This document shows, piece after piece, positions 13,860-26,136 of a stretch of DNA of 64,000 nucleotides. The position numbers were made by a program, and so were the translations under genes. Below the pieces are notes generated by a model. That model was not told where the DNA came from and did not search any database. It saw only the letters and a list, made by a program, of their open reading frames with translations. The DNA is from Mya arenaria. Its lineage: Eukaryota > Mollusca > Bivalvia > Myida > Myidae. Location: positions 1,753,001-1,817,000 of the forward strand of contig NC_069135.1 in NCBI RefSeq assembly GCF_026914265.1, written 5' to 3'. Every line of letters starts with the position of its first letter. The first letter of the stretch is position 1.

Positions 13860-14575
13860 AGTATTCAATTTGGTGCTGATCTTCTGAAGAGCCATTGGTA
13901 ATCAGTATTGTGCTGATCTTCTGCAGAGGCATGGGCATCCAATTTGGTGCTGAACTTCACAGAGACTTGTGTATTCAATTTCATGCTGATCTTCCACAGA
14001 GGCTTGTGTATTCAATTTGGTGCTGATCTTCCGCAGAGGCTTGTGTATTCAATTTGGTGCCGATCTTCTGCAGAGGCTTGTGTATTCAATATGGTGCTGA
14101 CCTTTCGCAGAGGCTTGGGTATCCAATATGGTGCTGATCTTCCGCAGAGGCTTGTGTAACCAATATGATGCTGATCTTCCACAGAGGCTTGGATATTCAA
14201 TATGGTGCTGATCCTCCAAAGAGGCTTGGATATTCAATACGGTGCTGATCTTCCACAGAGGCTTGGGTATTCAATTTGGTGCTGATCTTCCACAGAGGCT
14301 TGGGTATTCAATTTGGTGCTGATCTTCCACAGAGGCTTGGGTATTCAATATGGTGCTGATCTTCCACAGAGGCTTGGGTATTCAATTTGGTGCTGATCTT
14401 CCACATAAGCTTGTGTAATAAATATGGTGCTGATCTTCCACAGAAGCTTGTGTAATAAATATGGTGCTGATTTTACACAGAGGCTTGGGCATCCAATATG
14501 GTGCTGATCTTCCACAGAGGCTTGGGTATTCAATAAGTCACTTATCTTCCACAGAGGCTTGGGCATTCAATTTGG
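13860..14575. repeat. 37-bp minisatellite in dystroglycan intron, about 19 copies
   Basis: The unit is based on GGTGCTGATCTTCCACAGAGGCTT followed by GGGTATTCAATTT, period 37 bp in the regular part (for example 14281 to 14318). Outer copies are more diverged, central ones nearly identical. It is intronic and about 1.6 kb upstream of the dystroglycan exon 2 acceptor. Confidence 0.95.
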
Positions 14576-16178
14576 TTAAAGCCAATATTCATACTTGAAT
14601 ACATTTGAAACAAAGATTGGTTACTGAAAAAATGCATTTGAAACAAGAATATGTCTAAGTGGCACCCCACTATGAGAGGCCAGATGATCGATCAATCAAT
14701 GTTTTTCATTTTCTGCTTTCACCTGATTGGCTCCTGCACGGAATGTCGTGCCTACCCCTCTATCAGCAGGCAAGCAGGTTGGCAGCTGAGGGTCAGTGGC
14801 ACTGACAGATACATGTGTTTTTCATGCTTGCCACTGTTGTTTTTACCATGTTTTGTGGTCATAAACTAGCTAGTAAGGTTATTTTTCATGTAATTAAGTT
14901 ACCATCTTCTGAAAATTATCTAGTATTTGGCAGCTTTACACTTCTTATTGTTGATGCTTAGCATGGCAATTTTCTGTTGTTACTGTCACAACATTTATTT
15001 GATACCAATGGTAAGAATACAAGTTTATTTACTTTGTACTACAATGTATAATTACATGATATATATAGACTATATGACACTTTGAAAGATTCTCGATCAT
15101 GAGCATTTACTTTTATATTGATTTTTTTTCAAATATGTGATTTGTCGAGATTGATTACTCTGCATTCATTGCAGGAATTAATCCAGTTGTAATTAGGTGT
15201 AACAGTTGAATTAATTACTCACATGTTGTAATCTAATTTACATGAAGATAAACAGGTTTAGTCATTTCTTCCCACTCACTTACAACATAGCCATGATGTC
15301 TTGGTTTTAAGTTTCTGCCTTGCACAATGAATGAATCACTTACATTTTTATCTATATATTTTCAAACCATTAAGCGCCTGACTCATTGTGTTTAGTTAAT
15401 CATGAGGGCGGTGGATTTTACGTCTGCTTGTGTTTGACAGTTAATACCATACCCCCTTCAATATCAGTTGATAAATGGACACCTGTTTTGGTAACACAGA
15501 TCATTTCCCACTGTTGCTGTTTCCAAACCATTGGTCCCTGTTTGATGAATCGTTTCAGGAAATGGATTAAAAAACAAAAATGGACCTGATGAACGTCACC
15601 GTTTTTACAAATCTTTATCATAATCTGACAACATGTTAACATTGTACATGCAGGGTATTGGGTTTCTATTGTGCCTTCTGTTAAATTTCTTTTCTTGCAA
15701 AATTGAGACACTTTTTGGGAAGCTCTAAATAGTTCATTATGGGCAAGGACAAGAAGCTTTTACATACCAGATTGGATGGATTTAAATGTCTGCTTTATGG
15801 ACAGTTAAACCTGTCAAAGATGCTCGAAAAATGTGCCAGTGCATGTTTCGCTCTTATCCTGACAGTTGTCATTCTTTGGCCCTGGTCTGTCCATCATCTA
15901 CCCAGTTTTGATACGTTCTTTGTTTTGATATCTTTTATTTCTGACATTCGAGAAACTGTTTGTAGTCTTATGCTTCAAATGGAGTCTAATATTGACCTCT
16001 ACTTGAAAAGCCCAGTCTTCTAATTTCGTCATGACTGCAATGAGATTGTAGTATGTAAAACATAATTCTGTTCTGACAGCTCAACATTTATGCCTTAGGC
16101 TTTATGTCCTTTTTACAGTGAAATTTTTATAGCAGTAATGTGCCATATGATCAACATGATATGTTGTCTATATTTCAG

Positions 16179-18602
16179 ATTACTGAGGCAGGCAAGCCCA
16201 GTCTCCCGTCATGGATGGTGTTTGACCCCCTGACCACTGAGCTAAAGGGTATCCCGGCCCCCCAAGACAAGGGTGCCATTTACCTGGAGGTGGAGGTCAA
16301 GGGCGATGACAACTCACAGGCCACTGACGTCTTCTCTATACAAGTGCTTGAGGACACCAATGGGCAGATTAGTACAATATCCTCGGGGGACAAACAGGAA
16401 CCAAAGACTGTAAGGTGCAAACGAGAGGAGCCACAAACCATGGTTACCATAGTTGTGGATTGTGACCTTGACTTGATGCATCCTAGTGATAAAATGAGTT
16501 TGCTGGAAAACATGGGAGGCCATTTGAGTATATCACCAGAAACCATCAACATTGTGCCTGTAGGGAACAAGCCCATGTTTGATAGCAGTGCCCTAGTTGT
16601 TGGAGCTGGAAACATCAAGGAGCCCAAAACCTCTGGTGCTCTGTTGTCGTGGATGATAGGGTGTGGTCAAGTGAAGGATGAACACATGTCTATACTCCAC
16701 CAGGTGGAGGGGGCAGCAGCTAACGGAGACATGAGTTCTGCCCTTGGCCAAGACATTGTGGGATGGCATGTAACCAACACAAGGTTCCAGGCAAAACCCC
16801 GTAGGCGTAGGGCTGCTACAGCCACCCCTGTCATCACTCCACCTGCACCCACCAAGGTCGTGGAGGTGACTACTACAGCCACTATAGAGGCCTCCTCTGT
16901 ACAGATTATGCCTACAAAAACAGTAGAAGTAATGCCCACGAAGATGACAGACAAACCCACTCCAAGCCCCACAACCACCACCGGCATCCAGCCATCAGAA
17001 ACTGTGAAGATGCCCAAGACAACCATGCCAACAACAACATCAACACTGCCTACAACCACCAGCACCACAGTGAAGACCACACCAACCACCACAAGTACTC
17101 TGAAGCCCACCACACCAAAACCAACTACACCAAAACCAACTACACCCAAACCTACCACCCCCAAACCCACCACCCCCAAACCCACCACCAAGCCCCCGAC
17201 CATGCCACCAAAGACAAAGAAGCCAACCCCTGCCCCGCTCTGCCCGCCAGGAAATCGCAACATCCCACCCAGGGTCAACAATCCACCAGAGCCCATTTTC
17301 CTTGAGGTTGGAGTCAATTACAGGAAGAAACTGGATGAGCTCACTTTCCTTGACTGCTATGATGACAATACAAACAATCTACTCATTGAAGTCTTGGGTG
17401 AATCCAAGACCATGCTAAATAAGGATTTCTTTTTAATGGTAAAACAGTCTAAACTTACAAAACCATATGTAATTATGGCAAATCCTCTTGAAGACGATAT
17501 TGGTGAATATAACTTATTTCTAGAAGCAATGAACTCTGAAGGGAAATATAACTCAATAGACTTAACAGTGAATGTAGTGAAAAGTATGGTAGAGCTTCCC
17601 CCACCAAATCATGAACTCAGTATGACACTTGATGCAGATTATGATCAATTTATGTCTGATCTTAACAATAGGGTGGAATTGTCAAACAAAGTAGCTGGCA
17701 TTTTTGGGGAGAAAAACTCAAGATCACTGACTGTGACAAGACTAGAGCGTGGCTCTGTGGTGTATGCTTGGACAAATAATTCTGTTCCCTCTGGCTGTCC
17801 AGTAGATGAACTCTCCATGTTAGTTGGTAAAATGTTTAATGAAGATGGCACGTTAACAGATGAGGCTAAGGCAGCCATGGACCCTTACACTGTTAACTCG
17901 GCAGCTGCTGCTCCTATGGGGGCATGTGAGGGAAATCCAAACTTCCCCAGCCGATCAATGATGAAAGATAAGCCAATCATTACCAAATCAAGTACCATAA
18001 AACCCAAGACCACACAGAAACCAACAATGGCTCCCATAGAGGAACCTGATGATGTTGATGTTGTTATTGATAAGACCACACCAGCAAAAAAACAAACTGA
18101 GAAAACAACAGACACAAATGTTGCAGCAGCAGGTGCAGGAGGTGGTGGTGGCAGTGATATCTGGATAACCACTGTCGTTCCAGCCATAGTGGTGGTCATT
18201 GTGCTCATCATAGCCCTCACAATCGCCTGCTGTCTCTACAGAAAGAAGAGGAAGGGTAAGATGAAGCTGCAGGAGAAGAATGAGTTCTCCAACAATAAAG
18301 GTGTGCCTGTTATATTTGCTGATGAATATGAAGAAAAGCCAAATGAATCTACAAGACCGCTGATATTGGAAGATGAAAAACCACCAATGCCACCTCCAGA
18401 GTACCAGCGAGCCTCAAGTGAGACGAGCGGAAATTCCAGTTCTACACAGCCCGTCGATGATCGAATAGAGGAAATAGAAATGGAGGACACAAGTGAAATG
18501 TCTCCCCTCTATACCCCTCCCCCGCCAGTGACTGCTACTAGCAACAACAAGCCTCCACATGTACACAGTTCTAGAGGCCCTCCACCTTATGTGCCTCCGT
18601 AA
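16179..18602 (+). CDS. DAG1: Dystroglycan, coding exon 2 (rest of alpha subunit and all of beta subunit)
   Basis: Encodes residues 79-885 of dystroglycan, the adhesion receptor that links extracellular matrix to dystrophin; human is 895 aa. In order: remainder of the N-terminal cadherin-like domain; a furin-type RRRR site at residues 286-289; a Thr/Pro-rich mucin-like region with KPTTP repeats (about 290-435), the expected O-mannosylation region; a second cadherin-like domain (about 440-540); a SEA-like domain containing RGSVVYAWTNNS, in which Gly603-Ser604 matches the autoproteolytic alpha/beta cleavage site; two beta-subunit cysteines (GCP and GAC); a Gly/Ala linker; one transmembrane helix (about 741-765) followed by RKKRK; and a Pro-rich cytoplasmic tail ending PPPYVPP, whose PPxY is the dystrophin WW-domain ligand. 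Acceptor TATTTCAG at 16171-16178; stop TAA 18600-18602. The frame is open upstream of 16179 only by chance. Confidence 0.97.
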   Translation: MTEAGKPSLPSWMVFDPLTTELKGIPAPQDKGAIYLEVEVKGDDNSQATDVFSIQVLEDTNGQISTISSGDKQEPKTVRCKREEPQTMVTIVVDCDLDLMHPSDKMSLLENMGGHLSISPETINIVPVGNKPMFDSSALVVGAGNIKEPKTSGALLSWMIGCGQVKDEHMSILHQVEGAAANGDMSSALGQDIVGWHVTNTRFQAKPRRRRAATATPVITPPAPTKVVEVTTTATIEASSVQIMPTKTVEVMPTKMTDKPTPSPTTTTGIQPSETVKMPKTTMPTTTSTLPTTTSTTVKTTPTTTSTLKPTTPKPTTPKPTTPKPTTPKPTTPKPTTKPPTMPPKTKKPTPAPLCPPGNRNIPPRVNNPPEPIFLEVGVNYRKKLDELTFLDCYDDNTNNLLIEVLGESKTMLNKDFFLMVKQSKLTKPYVIMANPLEDDIGEYNLFLEAMNSEGKYNSIDLTVNVVKSMVELPPPNHELSMTLDADYDQFMSDLNNRVELSNKVAGIFGEKNSRSLTVTRLERGSVVYAWTNNSVPSGCPVDELSMLVGKMFNEDGTLTDEAKAAMDPYTVNSAAAAPMGACEGNPNFPSRSMMKDKPIITKSSTIKPKTTQKPTMAPIEEPDDVDVVIDKTTPAKKQTEKTTDTNVAAAGAGGGGGSDIWITTVVPAIVVVIVLIIALTIACCLYRKKRKGKMKLQEKNEFSNNKGVPVIFADEYEEKPNESTRPLILEDEKPPMPPPEYQRASSETSGNSSSTQPVDDRIEEIEMEDTSEMSPLYTPPPPVTATSNNKPPHVHSSRGPPPYVPP

Positions 18603-20560
18603 TCACTTTCTAAAGAGTATTCTTGATTAAGCATTTTCATTATTGAACACATTAAAAACTGGAGATGCTGAGAATTCACTGGCTTTGTGCAGGTACAAGC
18701 CTTGATATGAGAATGTTAAATTAAAAACAAAGAAATAGGGTTCAGTCTGATGATACATAAGTGATATTTCAGCAAATAAACTGCCTTAGTGCCATTGGTT
18801 TTTTACGATGATATTATTCTGTGACTTAATTGAAAGAAAACGAGGCCAGTGGAATTATACGGGGAACAAATCTCCTTGTGCATAATAGTGCATGAAGATG
18901 ACTAGCCTGTGTTCACAAAACTTTCGGGCCAATGGTCTAGGGGAGAAAACTCATGTCAGGAGTTTGGGAATTAAGAGTTGTTTCCCTTTACAAGGTGCTG
19001 CGTGTTCTCCATGTAAATAATATTGCGATTGTTGTTTGTGCTATGTTTATAGTTTCATTTTACTTCATTAAATAGTTAGGACAGTTTAAAACCATAGGAG
19101 GAATGGGTTACCATACCAAACAGTTCGAATGAGGGATGAATGAAAAATTGCTTTGTAAGAGTGAATTGATTTCAAATATTTAAAAATTAGAACGTTCACT
19201 GAAATGTTTTCGTTTGTTAATATACTTTTACCACAGTTTTATAAATGCAAATGACTGTCAATCATTTGAGATCTCTGTATACAAACGTTTATTTCTTATT
19301 TTAATCATGATGTTATGACTTTGATTTGAGAATTATAGTGAACACTTTCTTATTCAAAACACTGTTATCAGAGGTTGTGAATTATTAACCTACTAGGACA
19401 TAATGTACATGTCGTATGTCCTTGTTTGATACCATTTGTTAATGCTTGTTGCAAGTTTAAGGTTTATATTCTCTGTAAAGTGTATCTGCTTGATAGTCAG
19501 TTCTAAAAGTTTTAATTCGGAAGAATTTTAAGTCAGACTGATTTATATGTACATATTTAGTACGTTTGTATATTTTGTTTCTGATAGAAACATATGCATA
19601 TTTTTCTTTAGTGTTGTGAAGTACTTTCAGTTAGTGTTAAATGGTTGTGCTTTGGAAATAATTTAGTATTAAGCCCCTTCATGAATATTAATTATGCACC
19701 CGCCATGATCATTTTATGTAGTAGATTTACAGTTTTACATTTCATGCATTGAAAAAAAGAAATTGTTATTTTTTTTAAATAACCAATTAACCTAAACCAT
19801 TTTAAAACTCTGCTCCCACTGTATTTTATGTATAAGTTGATATTGTCATTTATTTAATTAATAATTCTGTTTTATCTATCATAAATCTATTTAAGTTTAT
19901 TTTACACACTTATTAACAATACTATACAGTTAAGTTATATTGTATGTTTTATAATCAATATTACAGACTATTTTTGAACATGATCTACAGCTGTTTACAA
20001 AGTGTATGTTATATAGCTTGTGCATGTACAAAATCTCATTTAAATCTTATTGTGACGTTCGCTTCATTTCATTGGGTTGTGTTACTAAGCCTAACATAGC
20101 GTAACATCATGACACGTGAATTGGGCATTTGATTTTAATGAGATCGAGTATACATAACGCTCTGTGGTTGTAAAGTGTGTAAAGGATGAAACTGTGCAAG
20201 CCGAAACAAGGGTCCATATTTACGAACCCTCTCAAGGGTATAGTGGACACATAAAAACTTCAAATCGTCATTTCATTGTAACTTTCCTTTTAACAGGTCA
20301 TTAATTGTTAAAACTTTGCAGATTTTTTTTTAAATACTTTAGCCTTTACTATGATTAACATATATTTTAAAAAAGGAATACAATACAGACAATTTTTATG
20401 TTGTTTAATATAACTGTTTTTCTGAGAGTTTGAGTGTAGACCTGGCCTTGAGGCTGCTCCTTGTCATAGGTCCAGGTTAAAACACACTCTCCAAACCCAT
20501 CCGTTCATTCAATGCAGCAGTCATCACATAGCAAATAAAGGGTCTGCCATTGTACATACT
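18603..20560 (+). other. Probable dystroglycan 3' UTR
   Basis: AT-rich, no coding potential. AATAAA hexamers occur at 18775-18780 and 20534-20539; use of the second would give a ~1.95-kb 3' UTR. Transcript data would be needed to fix the end. Confidence 0.4.
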
Positions 20561-21845
20561 CGTACATTTCTTGTTTTTTCTCAACGAAATTGTTCCATTT
20601 TTAGCTGTTAAATCTTTAAAAAAGAATGGTAGCAGTATTTATTTCAGATGATACATAAATTATGACCATTGAAACTGATTAAAAATGAAAATAAATATAA
20701 AGTGAATTAAAATATGATAAAGAGTAATGCTAACAATTATATATATATATGTATGCTCCGGTACTGAGAAATAACCGAAAAACATAGAGTCTTTCCGAGT
20801 CTCTCTTCTACCAAAATCAGGTAATGCAAGTAACTTAAAAGATAATAAGCCTCAACTTCCAACACCAATTTTGACCACTGCATTTTCATAAAATAATCAT
20901 TATATATTATAGAGAACCTTTGACATGCATCTGCTACATTATATATTTCATGGCCAGGATGGATCTGTTGCTTGTTACTTGAAATGTTGATGATGTTTTG
21001 ATGTTTTATTTTGATTGTGGTTACCACAGCTGACATGTCAAACTATTACTGATCACATATTTATTCTCAGAATAAATTGTAAAACTTTTGATAACAATGT
21101 GTTTGTGTTTTAAATATCAGAATGACTTTTAATCGGGTCTTGATATGTCGAGCCAACGAGCTCAACACAGATCTCGACTTGGAATGATAAGAGTCAAGTC
21201 GGTGTAGGTTTTGAGTGCCTACCCAATCTAGATTGTATGGCTGTGTGTATGTCATAAAGTAGGGTATTAAACTTAAGAATCACATACATTCAGCAGACAC
21301 CATAATCTGAGGGTGTGTTACCATGACCCAAGATACATATATGTAGGTCAAGACTGTATTTCAGAGTCAATGGTCAACATTTATACATTTTAGATCTTCA
21401 TCTGTCATACTTGGAAGGATTTTGGTATCAGGTTACACACATGTTCATCATTGTGTACCGTTCTTGTGTTTCATGCATGGCATCCAGACCTGTAGGTCAA
21501 GGTCACACTAACCGGTCAATATTTCAGCCAGTCCAAACTCTAAATTTCTTATCCAAATGACATACAATGATTACTATAGTGAGATGGTGCGTCATGTGCG
21601 AGTTCAATGTCTATGAAGGTAAAGGTACACATTGTTAAGAAGAATGTTTCATGTCACTTGAGTAACCCATTGAAGTCAAGGTCTCCTACAGTTTTCAATA
21701 ATGGGATTTGAATCCATTAAATGACAACATTTAGACAATCTGTTGACATGGTTTGCATTGAAATCACATTAAGCATTTTAATTCTGCATTTTTTATGTGA
21801 CTGATTTATCCAGGCAACACATATAAATCCCTATGCTGGTAAATA
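20561..21845. other. Intergenic, no gene recognised
   Basis: Short AT dinucleotide run near 20738-20752 and repeat-like non-coding DNA around 21300-21700 (phrases such as GGTCAAGGTCACACT). No exon is supported. Confidence 0.4.
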
Positions 21846-24640
21846 ACAAGAGCGGTCACAGAAACAGCAGGCTCCACTATTCTGCAGCTAAGAATTGGAG
21901 TTTTGGTGAAGCGTGCATGGATCACTATAAAATTAGATTACACGCAAAACCTTATCCAACAAATAAAAGAGGCAAAATTTACATGATATGCAAGAGTGGG
22001 TCCTACTTTATAGTAAAAAGTTTCAATGCAATACATCAAGTAGTTGCAGATTTTTTTTTACTTACAGGCAAAACCACCAACAGAATTTCTAAATCAAAGT
22101 AGAAAGGGGCGAGATTAATAATTTATGCAAAAATAAAATAAATTAAGGAGGTTGGACGGTTGGGAGCACTTGTATAAAGTTTTAATGCGATACATGATGT
22201 ATTTGCTGAGATTGTGAATTCATGCAAAACCTTAACCAGAATTAAGATTAAGTCAAGCAAGCAAATTTGTTGAATTGATATCCCTCGCCTGATTGGGCTT
22301 AGTCAAGGAACGGAAATCAATTGTTGATGAAAAATATATATATGAGTTTGAGTTTGATTGCAACTGTTTGAAAAAAAAAATTGTATATGTTACATTTAGA
22401 ATTGACCAAGAAACCTAGTTTACGACTCCATGTTACCCAGTTCCAAACTAATCTAAGATTTCATCAAGGCAAACATTCTGATCAAGTTTCATGAAGATTG
22501 GTCCAGATATATTGCAAAAAATATAGCCCCTAGAGTTTTTTTTTAACAATTGACCCAGTGACCTCATTATGACCCCACATGACCTACTAGTTTCAAACTA
22601 TTCCAAGATTTCATTGAGGCATTCTGATTAAGTTTCATGGAAATTAGAGCAGATTTATTGCCTCTAGAGTGTTCCCAAGATTTCTGTAAGATTTGACCTC
22701 GTGACCTAGTTTTTGACCCATATGACACACTTTTAAAACGCAGTCAAAATTTAACCAGAGAAAATTCTGACCATGTTTGAACTTAATCAGACCAATCACC
22801 ACCATAAAATAGTTTCGGACAAGAGTTTTTGAAAGATTTGACCTGGTGACCTAATTTCTTATTACATGTGACCCAGATTAAAACATGTCCAAGAGTTCAT
22901 CAAGGGACACATTCTGATCACGTTTCATGAATATTAGACGATACATATTGCCTCCAATGTGTTCCAAAGATTTTTTTTAGATTTGACCTAGTAGCCTAAT
23001 TTTTGACCCCATGTGCCCCACTTTTACAAGCGGTCCATATTTCATCAAGGGGTACATCATTACTAAGTTTAAAAATAATCTGACTAATTATTTCCATTCC
23101 AGACATTTTTTTTCTAAGATTTGACCTTGTGACCTAGTTTTCGATCATATGTGACCCAGTTTTAAATAAGTCCAAGATTTCATCAAGGAAAACATTCTGA
23201 TGAAGTTTTATAAATATTTGACCATGTATTTTCTAAGATTTGTCCTACTGACCTAGTTTTTGACCCCATGTGACCCACTTTCTTAGTGGTCCATATTTCT
23301 TCAAGGGGTACATCATGACCAATTTTGAACATAACTTGACCAATAAGATTTTTCTAAGATTTGACCTTGTGACCTAATTTTCGATCATATGTGACCCAGT
23401 TTTATTTAAGACCAAGAGTTCATCATGGAAAACATTCTGATTAAGTTTAATGAATATTTGACCATATATTATGCCTCAAATATGTCCCAAAGATTTTTCT
23501 ATGATTTGACCTAGTGACCTAGTTTTTGACCCCAAGTCACCCACTTTTATATGCGTTGAGATTTGATCAAGGGGAACATTCTGACCAAGTTTGAACATTT
23601 TCTGATCAATGCCTACCAAGATATGGTACTGGACAGAAGGACGTATGGAATGACGGACGGACAACGCCAAAACAATAATCCCCTCCCAAAATCTTCGATT
23701 CGGCAGGGGATAGTAATTAATGGCCATTTTTTTAATTACATGCAAAAAACATTAATCAAATTGGTTAATTAGGTTGGATGGTTGAGTACCGTTTTATAAA
23801 GTCTCAATGCATTACATCAAGTAAGTAACCTATGTGTGCTTACATGCAGAACCTTTACCAGAATTTCTATGTCGAATAATACATGGCAATTATTTGCATA
23901 ATAGAGTTGTTTAACTTGATAAATTAAGATGGTAGGACAGTTAGGAGCCCTTGTATAAAATTTCAATGCAATACATGATGTATTTGCCGAGATATTTACT
24001 TTAATGTGGTTACATGCAAAACCTATACCAGAATTTTTAAGTCCAATAATAAAGGGCAATAATTTCCATTCTATGCAAGATAGAGTTATATAACTTACTT
24101 TATCATTAGGTTGGATAGTGTGGAACAGATGTCTAAAGTATCAATGCAATACATGATGTTATGCTAAGATAATGACTTAAATGGTTACAGGCAAAAACTT
24201 GACCAGAATATTTATTTTAAATAATAAATGGCAATTATTTGCACAATATGCATGATAGAGTTATCTAACTTGATTTATTAAGATGGATGGATGGATGGTT
24301 GGGAGCTCTTGAATAAAGCTTCAATGCAATACATGTATAATGCATTTGCTGAGATATTAGCTATTTGTGCTTACTTGTAAATTCTTAGCCAGAATTTCTA
24401 AGTTGAGTAATAAAGGCCCATAATTTGCAATCTAGTGTTTTTTAACTTCATAAGTTAAGTAGGTTGGATAGTTGGGAACACATAGCTTAAGTTTCAATGC
24501 AATAAATGATGTATGTGCTGAGATAATGACTTCATGGTGCTTAAATGCAAAACCTTAACCAAGGTGTGACACCAATGCTCACACTGACGCTTGGGTGAGT
24601 AGTATAGTTCTCCTTATTCTTTGAATAGTCGAGCTAAAAA
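21846..24640 (+). mobile_element. Pearl-like element with ~175-bp tandem monomers, interrupted by a second element
   Basis: The left part begins near AACAAGAGCGGTCACAGAAA. Monomers beginning GGTTGGAYRGTTGGGA and containing AATGCAATACATGATGTATTTGC, then GCAAAACCTTAACCAGAAT, recur at about 22149, 23772, 23929, 24112, 24286 and 24463, a spacing of roughly 157-183 bp. The right end carries GTGTGACACCAATGCTCACA and GGGTGAGTAGTATAG. From memory, this layout (unique head, a few ~160-180-bp monomers, unique tail) resembles the non-autonomous bivalve pearl (Helentron-type) elements. No replication protein is encoded. The element at 22281-23710 splits one monomer. Confidence 0.6.
22281..23710. mobile_element. 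Nested non-autonomous DNA element, TA target duplication
   Basis: Ends are 13-bp imperfect inverted repeats: TCCCTCGCCTGAT at 22281-22293 and ATTCGGCAGGGGA at 23698-23710, each flanked by TA (22279-22280 and 23711-23712), as expected for Tc1/mariner-type insertion. The interior is eight or so diverged monomers of about 120-150 bp, each with a GACCTAGTGACCTAGTTTTT-like block followed by a CATCAAG...ACATTCTGA block. It encodes no transposase. The flanking pearl-like monomers show that it landed inside the other element. Confidence 0.7.
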
Positions 24641-25967
24641 CAACAATGAAATTAACAATACAACATATGACACCAGTTTAATTGTATCATTTTTTAAAAT
24701 TCCTCTACAAAATCAATTCAGTCAATAAAAGCCCTTTTCGTCCTGAGATTAGGTGTCTAGTCGAGCCATCTTTGGTGCTGGTGCACCTGCAATACAGAAA
24801 TCATATAAATAGCCTACATATGTATAAAGTAATCATTTCTTTTTGAATAGCGTTTCCAGATGTGTTTACTCTATATTCATTTGTGAAATGAATGTTTTTG
24901 TTGAAGTGAACAAAACATTGTGATATACAATATATATTGAGCCAATTGTTAAGATCTTTGTTAAAGTTAACTATGTTGTTAACTGCATCACTGTTATCTT
25001 TTAAAGGTGAAATATTGTATCATGAGCTGATATATTGTGATAAAACAAGCATAGCTGAATCAAATGTCTCAACATTTGTGAGTACCGCAGATCACATGTG
25101 TGTCCATGAAACTTTTATAAAGTATTAGAAATATGTAAATAACAATGATCCAGTTAACAACTTTGTTAACATTAACAACATTCTGAACAATCGGACCACA
25201 GTAAAAAGAACAACCTGGGGTCATATTCATAAAACATCTTGGTGAGAATTTTCAACTTATTTAATTATTAATATACTGCAATATTTTGACAAAGATTATT
25301 TCAAGTCTGCTTTTCATATTTTGGGTGTACAAATATTTCCTAACCTGTTTGCATACTTTACATTTAAATCAGAAAATGGGCAATTATCCAATTAGTCGAA
25401 AATGTTACCCAAGTTGCTTCTGGGTATGGCCCAAGGCCCACGCCCATTTATCACAACAATACATGTACTCAAGTCATTTCTGAATATCAATCTCAAGCCA
25501 CTCTCCCACATAACATCAAAAGTGATCAAAATGGTTTATGTTTTACTCCTTTTCAAAGCACATAATCTAAAATATTATGTTAACAAAAATCATTGCTCAA
25601 TATTTTCATAAAAATTAGTTTTAGAGCAAAAAATATACTCGAGTAAACATTCAAAAGTATAAAAAAAAAATGGATTTATGCATCATGCTTGGTTTATAAG
25701 TTGTTTTTCTATAAATTATTGACTTTTTTAATCTGTCAACATAATCTACAAGAGAAGGTACTTTTAAAACATCAACAAAATTGAATAATGCTATGCTCTT
25801 ATTTTGTAAAATGATTAAGATAGGGTTCGAGATTTGACGATATTTTGTAATATCTGAGCCAAAACTCATTCAAGAGACTCATAGTTAGAACATTTACATT
25901 TCACTTAGTCTTGTTTTCCTTAGACTTATTCATGGATCACACCGATTTAGAGATTCAAACATAGATT
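24641..25967. other. Intergenic, no gene recognised
   Basis: AT-rich sequence with no supported coding exon or RNA gene. It separates the repeat block from the 3' end of TRMT5. Confidence 0.4.
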
Positions 25968-25973
25968 TTTATT
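25968..25973 (-). promoter_or_regulatory. Candidate polyadenylation signal of TRMT5
   Basis: AATAAA on the minus strand, 164 bp past the TRMT5 stop codon (26137-26139). It is the nearest canonical hexamer I noticed. Confidence 0.45.
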
Positions 25974-26136
25974 GCAGTAAGGCCTGGGTGAACACTGAGT
26001 ATGTCCAGGGCCAACAACAGATGCTGGGTGCTCATATTGCAAGTCATGATCAACATAATTTGTACATGTATAATGAAATATCTTGTGTACCTTATGAGTA
26101 AAATGTAAAGATATAAATACAATTGTAAGCACACTT

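Larger units (their letters stand above)
9933..16178 (+). other. Dystroglycan intron (6,246 bp)
   Basis: Bounded by GTAAGT at 9933 and TATTTCAG ending at 16178, phase 0. It contains the 56-bp (12239-12557) and 37-bp (13860-14575) minisatellites. No other exon is supported. A tRNA-like fragment near 11,025-11,095 is too degenerate to call. Confidence 0.85.

Noticed and set aside
16667..17317. 216-codon minus-strand frame, Val/Gly-rich
   Set aside because: It is the antisense shadow of the Thr/Pro-rich mucin region of dystroglycan.
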